From NCBI GenBank assembly GCA_042218065.1, contig JBDGRL010000036.1, positions 1-25,598 on the forward strand: DNA of 25,598 nt. Direction: 5' to 3'. Shown piece after piece: positions 1 through 7,247 of this stretch (position 1 is the first letter of the stretch; every line of letters begins with the position of its first letter). Made by a program: the position numbers and the translations under genes. The notes under the pieces were generated by a model, which was given only the letters and a program-made list of their open reading frames with translations, did not search any database and had not been told where the DNA came from. The stretch comes from JBDGRJ01 sp042218065 (lineage in GTDB: Bacteria; Patescibacteriota; Patescibacteriia; Magasanikbacterales; UBA922).

Positions 1-33
1 AAGAACCTCAAATCATTAAAAGAAAACAAAAAA

Positions 34-55
34 CAATGGTTCGAACGTGGTTGCT
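34..55. repeat. 22-bp direct repeat, left copy
   Basis: Perfect 22-bp match to positions 1245-1266 in the same orientation; the shared core contains TGGTTCGAACGTGGTTGCT. The right copy runs into the tRNA-Asn-derived attachment sequence, sharing TTGCT with it. The two copies bracket the GC-rich segment that carries the gene at 287-970. No transposase lies between them. The repeat may be a relic of an older insertion beside the same tRNA site, or an assembly join. Confidence 0.85.
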
Positions 56-213
56 TCCCTTACTAGAAAAACTTAGAACCAAAATCAGGGATAATGAGTT
101 GCCTGGGGTGTGTCTTTCTTAAAAGTTTGTGATTTTATCGTCATTGGCGTCATTGGCGCTATAAATTAAAAAACAAACCCGTGTTCTAGGTTTATAGTAT
201 AGAGTGTGACCGA

Positions 214-277
214 CCCGACGAACGCTCTCGCGTCGTCGGGGCGGTTGGTGATTAGTCACCGACGATCTATTCGTCGG
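214..277. other. cluster of GC-rich hairpins
   Basis: Three consecutive inverted repeats lie just downstream of the minus-strand gene ending at 287. The first is CCCGACG (214-220) with CGTCGGG (234-240), extended by ACGC/GCGT around a TCTC loop. The second is GGTGA (247-251) with TCACC (256-260). The third is CCGACGA (259-265) with TCGTCGG (271-277). The last two share two bases, so they compete. There is no T-tract right after them on the minus strand, so they are not a classical intrinsic terminator, but they could block transcription or protect a 3' end. Confidence 0.6.
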
Positions 278-286
278 CGCCTCCTA

Positions 287-970
287 CTAAAAAATCGTTG
301 CTCCAACAATCACCTCCCCCCAGTCCTTTCGTTCGGGGAAACGGGGATCCCATGGGGTCCATCGCACCTGCAGCTGCAGGTGTGGGAGGGTGAGGTTGAA
401 TCTGGGACCCAGACCATAGATTTTCTCGATCTGGACCCCCAACTGGCCTTGAAGCCAGTCGGCCCCAATCTGGGCGGACGGACTCATTACCCGCCAGTTA
501 TAGCCGAGACCTGCTCCACCGGGAAACAGGTCTCCGTCGATGAAGCCTCCAACCTCCAACCAAGGAGACTTGAAATTGACTCCACCAAGTTGACGAGGCG
601 ACTTTTCTCCCGCGAACCATTCCATTCCCGTACTGAAATTCACGGACAAGCTCATTTTTTGACGGTCCAACAGATACAACTTCGGACCCGCCATTACAGC
701 CCCCCATCCAGAAGTACTGAAGGCGAAACCCGAAATTTGCATCCGAGACATCGGAGTGGGGATGTCGAGCCCTCCCCAACCGACGTAGAAACCGTCAGTC
801 GTGACTGGGCCGTAGAGCCCCAAAAAGGCTCCCCCCGTTTCGGAAGGACAGGGATCGCAGGTGCTGTCCTTCTTTTGGCCGGCGTGGGAGCTCGCCGGGT
901 AAAAGAAGAGGTTAACGCTCACCACAAGGGTGAGGGCGATAACGAACAATCGGGTCAATCGGGTATCCAT
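287..970 (-). CDS. exported, outer-membrane-barrel-like hypothetical protein
   Basis: A 227-aa protein I do not recognise. The start at 970 is chosen over an upstream in-frame one (1021) because a clear GGAGG lies 6 bases before this ATG. The N-terminus is a signal peptide: MDTRLTRLFV, a hydrophobic stretch of about 17 residues, then a likely cleavage after SSHA. The mature part has alternating polar/hydrophobic segments rich in G, W, Y and F (for example HLQLQVRWTPW) and ends in phenylalanine, as outer-membrane beta-barrels recognised by the BAM machinery do. A CDPC pair lies near the mature N-terminus. Base composition is clearly more GC-rich than the neighbours, and the strong Shine-Dalgarno contrasts with the rest of the window. 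Both suggest foreign origin or a chimeric join. CPR cells are not expected to have an outer membrane, so the function here is unclear. A long plus-strand frame over the same bases is taken as a shadow. Confidence 0.6.
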   Translation of the reverse strand: MDTRLTRLFVIALTLVVSVNLFFYPASSHAGQKKDSTCDPCPSETGGAFLGLYGPVTTDGFYVGWGGLDIPTPMSRMQISGFAFSTSGWGAVMAGPKLYLLDRQKMSLSVNFSTGMEWFAGEKSPRQLGGVNFKSPWLEVGGFIDGDLFPGGAGLGYNWRVMSPSAQIGADWLQGQLGVQIEKIYGLGPRFNLTLPHLQLQVRWTPWDPRFPERKDWGEVIVGATIF

Positions 971-1244
971 GGCGATCCTCCAAAAAGCTGTAGTTAGTTG
1001 TACAGGCTTGATACACAACACGGGTTCACCGCGTTGCGACCCCCCAGCATTCTGGGTGGGATTTGAGGCATAGTGCCTATAGAAACCACTGAAATGGGCT
1101 CTACAGGCACTACACCTCTGTTTTACTTACTAAGTTACAAAGAACAAATATCCTAGAACAATCTAGGATAACGGTACAGTATATAACAAAAAACACACTT
1201 TGTCAAGGGCAATTACCTATTTTATACTTAATTTAGAGTAAAAG
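971..1244. other. non-coding region with inverted repeats upstream of the exported-protein gene
   Basis: No convincing gene. Structures seen: CCCAG-CATT-CTGGG near 1043-1056; a long imperfect stem pairing TAGTGCCT (1071-1078) with AGGCACTA (1105-1112), extending inward by TAG/CTA after one mismatch; and a perfect 9-bp inverted repeat TATCCTAGA (1149-1157) / TCTAGGATA (1162-1170) with an ACAA loop. These may be operators or RNA hairpins in the 5' region of the 287-970 gene. I found no confident promoter. Confidence 0.45.
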
Positions 1245-1266
1245 CAATGGTTCGAACGTGGTTGCT
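1245..1266. repeat. 22-bp direct repeat, right copy
   Basis: Second copy of the repeat at 34-55. It lies on the chromosomal side of the left attachment site and overlaps that site by five bases (TTGCT, 1262-1266). It is absent next to the intact tRNA at 9477, as expected if it is host sequence that originally flanked the tRNA-Asn 3' end. Confidence 0.85.
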
Positions 1267-1307
1267 CCCCCGCCTGGGATCGAACCAGGAACCTCCTCAT
1301 TAACAGT
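1262..1307 (-). repeat. element end carrying the tRNA-Asn 3' fragment
   Basis: Copy of the tRNA-Asn 3' half: acceptor strand, full T arm and variable loop, and the anticodon loop TTAACAG on the plus strand. From 1308 it diverges completely, so no D arm or 5' acceptor exists and it cannot be a functional tRNA. It matches 9477-9522 at 45 of 46 positions. The single difference, T1297, makes AACCTCCTCAT (1290-1300) a perfect inverted match to ATGAGGAGGTT at 1407-1417. Confidence 0.9.
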
Positions 1308-1406
1308 AATTTAAGCATTAGGTAAAAACAATATTTTTACTACAGCTTAAAGAAAGTGGAGACTATTTTCCTTCAATCTCCCCCTAGCCTATAAACTCAT
1401 CAAAAA

Positions 1407-1450
1407 ATGAGGAGGTTGCTAAAAATTACTGCTAAAATAGTGCAGTAATT
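1407..1450. promoter_or_regulatory. inverted-repeat sites in front of the recombinase gene
   Basis: A perfect 9-bp inverted repeat, AATTACTGC (1424-1432) and GCAGTAATT (1442-1450), with a 9-base spacer, ends 9 bp before the recombinase ATG. It overlaps where a promoter -10 region (TATATA, about 1452-1457) would be. A third copy of CAGTAATT lies at 1304-1311 in the attachment site. ATGAGGAGGTT (1407-1417) is the inverse of 1290-1300. Likely roles are recombinase or excisionase arm sites, autoregulation, or both (inference). Confidence 0.6.
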
Positions 1451-1459
1451 ATATATACC

Positions 1460-2353
1460 ATGAAAATCAAAGACGCCCTCAACGATCTTTGCGAGCACGC
1501 TGTGTACTTTAAAAATTACTCAGAGAACACCGCTGAGAGGTATTCTTCTGTAGCAAAAACCTTCAAGAGGTGGGCCGACATAGAGAAAGTAGAAGAAATA
1601 AACCAAGAAAAGGTAAAAGAGTTTTTCTTAACTGGAAGATCTGATCGAGACTGGAGCCCGGAAACATATATCACATACCAGAATACACTTACCGTATTCC
1701 TTCGCTGGTGTGTAGAAAAAGGCTACCTAGAGGAAAATTATGCAGAAGATATAGAAACCCCCAAGAAAGAAAAGAAGCTCCCCAAAAGTCTGGACAGAAA
1801 AGAGGCGGAAAAAATAATAGAGTACGCTTACAACTTACCTTATGGTTACAGTGCTGAGTACCTAAAACATAGGAACAAAGCCATTTTTGCTACATTTATA
1901 TTTGCAGGTCTAAGAAGACAAGAATTGCTTGACTTGGGTAATGGAGATATAAATATAGAGAGTAGATCAATATTTATAAACCGAGGCAAAGGCGGCAAAG
2001 ACCGATATATACCCATGATGGAAAGGCTGAAGGAGATATTAGTAAAATACAAAAAAGCCAGAAAAAAGAAAGATAAAACTTGCCCTGAATTCTTTGCTTC
2101 TTGTAAGCAAGACACAGGTTTTACTGCATCAGGATTAAAAGGGATTATAAATAGAATAAAAGATGCTTCAGGGATATACTTTTCACCTCACATGCTAAGA
2201 CATACTTTTGCTACACTTATGCTGGAAGGTGGAACAGATATCTACTCCTTATCGAAAATGATGGGGCACGAAAAAATTGAGACTACTACAATCTACCTTG
2301 CGACTAGTTCGAAACATCTGGAAGGTGAGATTGATAAGCATCCTTTGAATTAA
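1460..2353 (+). CDS. tyrosine recombinase / integrase of the tRNA-Asn element
   Basis: A 297-aa site-specific recombinase of the XerC/XerD-like tyrosine recombinase family, which cuts and rejoins DNA through a 3'-phosphotyrosine. An N-terminal SAM-like core-binding domain (about residues 5-95) is followed by the catalytic domain (about 112-290). The catalytic set is complete: R152 in AGLRRQELL, K180 in GKGGKDRYIPM, H244 and R247 in SPHMLRHTFA, H270 in MMGHEKIETT, and nucleophile Y279. The gene reads inward from the element's left end, beside the tRNA fragment, as usual for integrases. The ATG at 1460 follows a TATATATA stretch and has no Shine-Dalgarno. Its 3' end converges on the 844-aa gene with a 30-bp gap. 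It could be the chromosomal Xer (dimer resolution), but the flanking attachment repeats favour an element integrase. Confidence 0.93.
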   Translation: MKIKDALNDLCEHAVYFKNYSENTAERYSSVAKTFKRWADIEKVEEINQEKVKEFFLTGRSDRDWSPETYITYQNTLTVFLRWCVEKGYLEENYAEDIETPKKEKKLPKSLDRKEAEKIIEYAYNLPYGYSAEYLKHRNKAIFATFIFAGLRRQELLDLGNGDINIESRSIFINRGKGGKDRYIPMMERLKEILVKYKKARKKKDKTCPEFFASCKQDTGFTASGLKGIINRIKDASGIYFSPHMLRHTFATLMLEGGTDIYSLSKMMGHEKIETTTIYLATSSKHLEGEIDKHPLN

Positions 2354-2383
2354 AAGAAGCTAGAAAAAAGCCGATTTGGGTAT

Positions 2384-4918
2384 TCAGGGAAAATGCACTA
2401 TTTTATCTCCCTCAACTTTTATACCATCAGGAACTTCATATTTATCAGTGAATTTAATATCTAAATCACCCCCGACACTTTTCAGATGCCCAAAATCTTC
2501 GAAATTTTGGCTTCCGATAAACAAACCACCACCAACGTGTTTCAGCTGTCCTAGGTTTTTTATAGAACCCCTAACAACTAAATCACCCCCAACACTTTCC
2601 AGTTGCCCAAGGTCTTCTATCTCTTCAGCCTCAATATGAAAATTCCCATCAACTCGTTTCAGCTGTCCAAGGTTTTTTATATTAGTTTCTGTGAGTTCAT
2701 CTAAACTCACAGGTACTCTACTTCGTCTTCTCTGTAATCTTATAGGGATATTATTAATATCTAAATCACCACCAACTTTCTCCAACTGCCCAAGATCTTC
2801 TAAATCAGTCCTGTCAAGTTTTAGGTCACCACCAACACTCTTTAGCTGTCCAAGGTTTTTAACGTCAGAATTTCTAAGATCTAAGTCACCGTTAACCACC
2901 TTTAGTGGGCCCAGATCTTTAATATAAGAACCTTTGAGAACTAAATCGCCATCAACTTTCTCCAACTGCCCAAGATCTTCTAAATCAGTCCTGTCAAGTT
3001 TTAGGTCACCACCAACACCCCTTAACTGTCCAAGGGTTTTTATATCAGATTTTCTAAGATTTAAGTCACCGTTAACCACCTTTAGTGGGCCCAGATCTTT
3101 AATATTAGATTTTATGAGAACTAAATCACCACCAACTTCCAGCCCCTCGGGAAGCTTTTCTATATTAGTACCACAAAGACGCAAATCACCACCAACTTCC
3201 AGCCCCTCGGGAAGCTTTTCTATATTGGTAAAGTCAAGATTCAAATCACCACCAACCCGCTTTAATTGTTCAGGTAAGGCTGTGATATTAAAGCGCTTTA
3301 AAACTAAGTCCCCTTCAATTTCAGGTTTGTCAAAGATGGTAGCTATGTCTTCATTAGCATTTCTTTCTTCTCTAATTTCTTCAATCCTAGGATCACCATG
3401 TTGATACCCAAAACTATCAATATCTTCATCAATCTCATAAAGAAACCTAAGCTCTTCTTTGGTAAGTTCTTCACCTGAATGATGCTTTTGAGCAACTTCA
3501 GAAAGCTTCTCCATATCTTCTGCTTTCTTTTTGTACTTTTCTATCTCTTTTTCATCTATTCCTTCAACTTCGTCTAGTTTTTCGCTAAGCTCTTCAGCTA
3601 TGTAAGGATCAAGGTTTTGATCTTCATCAATACCTCTCACTTCTGCAATCTCATCTCTTTCCATCCGGATTGCTACTCTTGGAATCTCTTCTTCTCCTTC
3701 TTCGTTTTCTGAGTAGTAAACATAAAAGTCTCCACCTTCAAGCTGTCTTCGGGCTGTATTTTTACCTGCAGTACACCAACCTGTTCCTTTACCTTGAATG
3801 GACTCTAGAAGTGATTTATCAAAGTCTTCTGGAACGTATTCTTCGGGATCTGATCCTTGAGGAAACTTAACCCAACTCCCTTCTGTACGTTGAAGCTCTT
3901 TTTCTTCTGTCGGTACAGTCTTCTCTAGAGCTTTAGCATACATTTTGGCAAAACTTTCAGTAGAGAAGATTTCTTGTTCTTCTTCACTTAATCTTTCAGT
4001 GCTTAAGACTTCCTCTTCTTTGTTTTTTAGTTGTTGTAGTTCTTGTTGTAATTCCTGCTCTTTTTCATCAAAGTCAATATCTTTACCAAACTCTTTTTGG
4101 TAAGATTCTAAGTTTCTTTTCATTCCTTCGATAGCTTGTTCTGGTAGTTCATCTTTCTTTTCTTCTATTTTGCTTTTAAGCCTTCTGTAGCTGTCTAATC
4201 TGTCCAGTTTATTTTCTTGTTCTCTTATCTCTTCTTCAAGATCAAGATATTCTTCACTATATTTGTTGATCATATAGTCAACTGCAAGAGCTAGGGCTTC
4301 TCGGTTTAGATCAGGAAAAGGTGCTACTGTTCCTTTGGAGCGTTTATCAAAAGTATTTGTTTCTTTGTCGTATGTTCCTAGTTTAGTCATTCCTGTAAAA
4401 GCCCAGTACTTTGCCCACATCGGGAAGCTGTCTGAATCTTCAGAAGTAAAGTAATCTACCCATTGATCCAAACTTTCTTTTTGATCATCTATCACTGTCT
4501 CTGCTAGTTCTTGTTTTTTATCTTCTGGGATATATTCAATTGAAACGTGCAGGTTACCTTCATCGTCATATTCTTTTTCAAACTCTATTCCTGCTTTTCT
4601 AAGATCATCTTCTCTTCCTTCTTCTATTGACATTTTGATCACATTTTCAAAGTGGCTAGATTCTTCTGTAATTTCCTCCATATCTATTACATACTTATCG
4701 TGTAAAACCTCTTTCATTCTATCTATCTTTTCTTCATTTTCATAATCCAGCCAAATTTGTTCTAAATTACTTAACCATTCACTTATTTGTCTTTCTGGGT
4801 CATTTTCAATATCTCCTTCAAATTTGTTTAGCTCTTTAGTTGCTTCAATAGCTTGTTCTGTTTTTTCACTTTTAGTTTTTTTATGATAAAACTTTTCTCC
4901 CTTTGATTTGTTTTCCAT
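2384..4918 (-). CDS. 844-aa protein with TGWCTAG motif and C-terminal solenoid repeats
   Basis: A large acidic protein without signal peptide or membrane segments, so probably cytoplasmic. Order: charged N-terminus; a region with SFPMWAKYWAFTGMTKLG (about 165-182); a glutamate-rich coiled coil (about 220-315); a central domain with GKGTGWCTAGKNTARRQLEG near 375-394 followed by DFYVYYS and IPRVAIRM; then about 15 leucine-rich-like repeats of 20-21 residues (about 530-844) with consensus xLxxVGGDLxLxxTxIxxLG, a beta-solenoid. The WCTAG block resembles hypothetical proteins I recall as recurrent in CPR genomes, but I cannot search. Cysteine inside a conserved WCTA motif could be catalytic or structural. 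The repeat region has expanded by recent DNA duplication. The gene is convergent with the recombinase and divergent from the TPR gene. The solenoid suggests protein binding; function unknown. Confidence 0.85.
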   Translation of the reverse strand: MENKSKGEKFYHKKTKSEKTEQAIEATKELNKFEGDIENDPERQISEWLSNLEQIWLDYENEEKIDRMKEVLHDKYVIDMEEITEESSHFENVIKMSIEEGREDDLRKAGIEFEKEYDDEGNLHVSIEYIPEDKKQELAETVIDDQKESLDQWVDYFTSEDSDSFPMWAKYWAFTGMTKLGTYDKETNTFDKRSKGTVAPFPDLNREALALAVDYMINKYSEEYLDLEEEIREQENKLDRLDSYRRLKSKIEEKKDELPEQAIEGMKRNLESYQKEFGKDIDFDEKEQELQQELQQLKNKEEEVLSTERLSEEEQEIFSTESFAKMYAKALEKTVPTEEKELQRTEGSWVKFPQGSDPEEYVPEDFDKSLLESIQGKGTGWCTAGKNTARRQLEGGDFYVYYSENEEGEEEIPRVAIRMERDEIAEVRGIDEDQNLDPYIAEELSEKLDEVEGIDEKEIEKYKKKAEDMEKLSEVAQKHHSGEELTKEELRFLYEIDEDIDSFGYQHGDPRIEEIREERNANEDIATIFDKPEIEGDLVLKRFNITALPEQLKRVGGDLNLDFTNIEKLPEGLEVGGDLRLCGTNIEKLPEGLEVGGDLVLIKSNIKDLGPLKVVNGDLNLRKSDIKTLGQLRGVGGDLKLDRTDLEDLGQLEKVDGDLVLKGSYIKDLGPLKVVNGDLDLRNSDVKNLGQLKSVGGDLKLDRTDLEDLGQLEKVGGDLDINNIPIRLQRRRSRVPVSLDELTETNIKNLGQLKRVDGNFHIEAEEIEDLGQLESVGGDLVVRGSIKNLGQLKHVGGGLFIGSQNFEDFGHLKSVGGDLDIKFTDKYEVPDGIKVEGDKIVHFP
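2761..3120 (-). repeat. 180-bp tandem duplication within the solenoid gene
   Basis: 2761-2940 and 2941-3120 align end to end without gaps, with about 16 differences by eye. Each copy encodes 60 residues, three solenoid units, so the duplication keeps frame and repeat register. A shorter 60-bp duplication follows (3121-3180 against 3181-3240), where the 44 bases from 3123 to 3166 are identical to those 60 bp later. This points to recent growth by unequal exchange or slippage. Confidence 0.9.
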
Positions 4919-5285
4919 ATTTTCGGTTATTTTTTTAGTACTTTAACAAAGTAAGAATAAAAAAGAAAGTTTATGTAAATGTAGTAGAGATTGAAACAGG
5001 TCTATCTTAGGGAATAGTTAATTTTACAGACAGTTTATCACCTTCTTTTTCTGTTCAAATACTTAAAGGATGGTTATAAAGCCTACCTACTACTCAAGAT
5101 GCAAAAAGTAAAAAAACTACCATAATCCACCTCACAATTAGTTTGGATTATTTTTTAAGAAAAGTTTGATAGGCATTAATTTTTATTATTGGGTCGATAT
5201 CAAAAAAGTAATTACCCTAGAAGGTAGTTTAAAAAGGTTTTATTTTTTGTTAGTCTAAATTTACGTTAATAATTAATAAAATACT
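4919..5285. other. 367-bp divergent intergenic region
   Basis: AT-rich spacer between the divergent 844-aa and TPR genes, so it should hold both promoters, but I see no convincing -35/-10 pair. Two inverted repeats stand out. TACTTT-AAC-AAAGTA (4939-4953) lies 20 bp before the 844-aa start. ATAATCCA (5122-5129) / TGGATTAT (5144-5151) is followed by a run of T; it resembles a weak plus-strand terminator but may be an operator given the divergent layout. Confidence 0.4.
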
Positions 5286-6890
5286 ATGTCACCTGAATAT
5301 GATGAAGGTCCTTCTCCTGGAGAATTAGAAGGAGGCGACGGTGGTGAAGATGATGAGGAGTATGAGAGGGACAACAGAGGTAATTATGATGAATCTCAAA
5401 TACCAAAAATAATTTCAAAAAAGAAGTTAGATGCAATACCAACGGAAGTTATAGAAGGAACACTTGGACGAGCACATCACTATATACAAAAAGCCGAACA
5501 ACTCTGGAATCAAGGTAAAATAGATTCAGCAATTGAACATCTTACTGAAGCAATAAAATACAATAAACAACAGATAGAAGATGATAAAAAGCGCAGTGAA
5601 GACTATAGACCCTATAGACTCCGGGCACTTGCAAAGCTGGACAAAGGGGATTTTGAAGGTGCTTTAGAGGATATTAATAAGGCAATGAAGGTTCTAGGAG
5701 AGGACCCTTATGAAGAAAAAGACTCACTCTACAGTGATCGAGGAAGAATAAAAACGGAAAAAGGCGATTTTGATGAAGCAATAGAGGATTTTAATGAAGC
5801 AATAGAGACAGGTTTGGATATTAAAAATAATAAATTCCTCGTAAACCGAGGAGAAGCGAAACTTAAAAAAGGAAACCTAGAGGGCGCAACTGAGGATTTT
5901 AATAAAGTAATTAGAAAGGGGGCTGACTATAGAGACAAACAAGTAGCTGACGCCTTTTATATGCTAGGTAAAATTAAATTAAAAGAGAGGGATTTTGAAA
6001 AAGCGAATAAATATTTTTTTGAAAGTATAATAGCAGCGGATGGTAATCCCAATCCTTGGGCTTACTGGCAAAGAGGAAAAGCTTTAGAAAAGTTAGGAAA
6101 AAAAGAGGAAGCAATGAGGCAATATGAAGAAGCTGCTAATTTTGATTCCGCGTTTAAGGCCCAACTAGAGCAAGTCAAAAAAAATAACTCCGAGAGACCA
6201 TCTAAATTGGGGGCAGAAAAGGCCCCTTATTTAAAAGGGGTAGAAGCAATGAGAAATGATAGAACAGAAGAAGCTATTGAACTTTTAAGTGATGCAATAG
6301 ATAAAAATCCTGATCACGTTCGAGCATATATAAGCCGAGGATCAGAAAGATTGTACAGTAAAGAACCCGAAGACTTAAAAGATGCAATTGAAGATTTTAA
6401 TAAGGCAGAAGATTTGGGATCTGAAGATGCAACGCTATATGAAAATCGAGGAACTGCAAAAAGAAAACTAGGGGATAATGAAGGGGCACTAAAAGATTAT
6501 AATAAGGCAATGGATCAAGACCCCCTTCTAACTACATACCTTAATCGTGCTATTTGCAGAGCCGAATTAGGAGAAGCTGAAGCAGCTATTAAAGACTTAA
6601 ATGCCGTTCTTGAAGACCAGCCTCGCAATTATAAAGCATATATAATACGTGGAGTTGCAAAAGAGAAAAAGGGGGATTATGAAGATGCTATTGAAGATTT
6701 TAATCGCGTAATAAAATTACTAGAACCTTCAAAGGATTCAAGTATTCTAGCGAAAACATATTGGAATAGGGGTGTTGCAAAGGATAATCTGGGCAGTGAA
6801 CAGAATGCACTTGAAGATTTTAAAAAAGCTGTTGACTTAGATCCCAAATACAAAAACCAATTGGAGGGATACCAGAAAGAGACCAGCTAA
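5286..6890 (+). CDS. tetratricopeptide-repeat (TPR) protein
   Basis: A 534-aa protein made almost entirely of TPR units, about eleven, after an acidic, glycine-rich N-terminus (about residues 1-40: EGPSPGELEGGDGGEDDEEY). Typical units read RGEAKLKKGNLEGATEDFNK and RGTAKRKLGDNEGALKDYNK, with the usual small residues at positions 8 and 20 of each 34-residue repeat. A linker around residues 295-315 separates an N-terminal block from a C-terminal block. No signal peptide or membrane segment and no enzymatic domain is visible, so it is most likely a cytoplasmic scaffold. It reads rightward in line with the split gene 30 bp downstream, so the two could be co-transcribed. Its partner is unknown; the other cargo proteins are candidates (inference). 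Confidence 0.9.
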   Translation: MSPEYDEGPSPGELEGGDGGEDDEEYERDNRGNYDESQIPKIISKKKLDAIPTEVIEGTLGRAHHYIQKAEQLWNQGKIDSAIEHLTEAIKYNKQQIEDDKKRSEDYRPYRLRALAKLDKGDFEGALEDINKAMKVLGEDPYEEKDSLYSDRGRIKTEKGDFDEAIEDFNEAIETGLDIKNNKFLVNRGEAKLKKGNLEGATEDFNKVIRKGADYRDKQVADAFYMLGKIKLKERDFEKANKYFFESIIAADGNPNPWAYWQRGKALEKLGKKEEAMRQYEEAANFDSAFKAQLEQVKKNNSERPSKLGAEKAPYLKGVEAMRNDRTEEAIELLSDAIDKNPDHVRAYISRGSERLYSKEPEDLKDAIEDFNKAEDLGSEDATLYENRGTAKRKLGDNEGALKDYNKAMDQDPLLTTYLNRAICRAELGEAEAAIKDLNAVLEDQPRNYKAYIIRGVAKEKKGDYEDAIEDFNRVIKLLEPSKDSSILAKTYWNRGVAKDNLGSEQNALEDFKKAVDLDPKYKNQLEGYQKETS

Positions 6891-6920
6891 AACTAATTGA
6901 TCTAATTTAAAAATATAGAG

Positions 6921-7184
6921 ATGAACAACCCAGAATTTCCTCCAAGTTTTAAACCAGAAACACAAAATGATCTCGAGCTACGTAAACAAATGAAAGCTAA
7001 ACTGGAAGAGTTAACGGATGAGTTTCCTCAGCTGAACAAAGATATAGGCAATATAGATAAAGATCGAGAAGAAATATTTCAGACAGGAGTCCTATTTATT
7101 AGAGAACTATTGGACCAATCAGATGTAAGAGACACTCTTTCTGAAGAAGGTGTAAACATACCAGAACTTCGTTCACACATATAA
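6921..7184 (+). CDS. N-terminal part of a gene interrupted by an in-frame TAA
   Basis: An 87-aa helical, charged product (MNNPEFPPSFKPETQNDL...), not recognised. It begins 30 bp after the TPR gene. Its TAA (7182-7184) is in the same frame as the downstream 709-aa reading frame. The 63 bases between that TAA and the TTG at 7248 are open in this frame and read as plausible protein (PHLKNNLEKISPQEERSFDI). The simplest reading is one original gene of about 820 codons, 6921-9377, split by a nonsense mutation. A sequencing error, or a genuinely short protein with re-initiation downstream, is also possible. Confidence 0.6.
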   Translation: MNNPEFPPSFKPETQNDLELRKQMKAKLEELTDEFPQLNKDIGNIDKDREEIFQTGVLFIRELLDQSDVRDTLSEEGVNIPELRSHI

Positions 7185-7247
7185 CCACACCTGAAAAACA
7201 ATCTAGAAAAGATAAGCCCACAAGAAGAAAGAAGTTTTGATATATCA

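Noticed and set aside
139..158. Tandem CGTCATTGG x2
   Set aside because: Only two short copies in non-coding sequence; too little to interpret.
365..382. Perfect 18-bp palindrome CACCTGCAGCTGCAGGTG
   Set aside because: It encodes HLQLQV in the exported-protein gene; an alternating beta-strand sequence can give this by chance, and nothing else marks it as a site.
206..997. Long plus-strand open frame (263 codons) over the GC-rich segment
   Set aside because: The opposite-strand frame has a signal peptide, GGAGG ribosome site and barrel-like pattern; the plus frame has none of these and is a GC-driven shadow.
2376..3870. Several plus-strand open frames opposite the solenoid gene
   Set aside because: They follow the repeat periodicity of the antisense gene and have no independent start signals.
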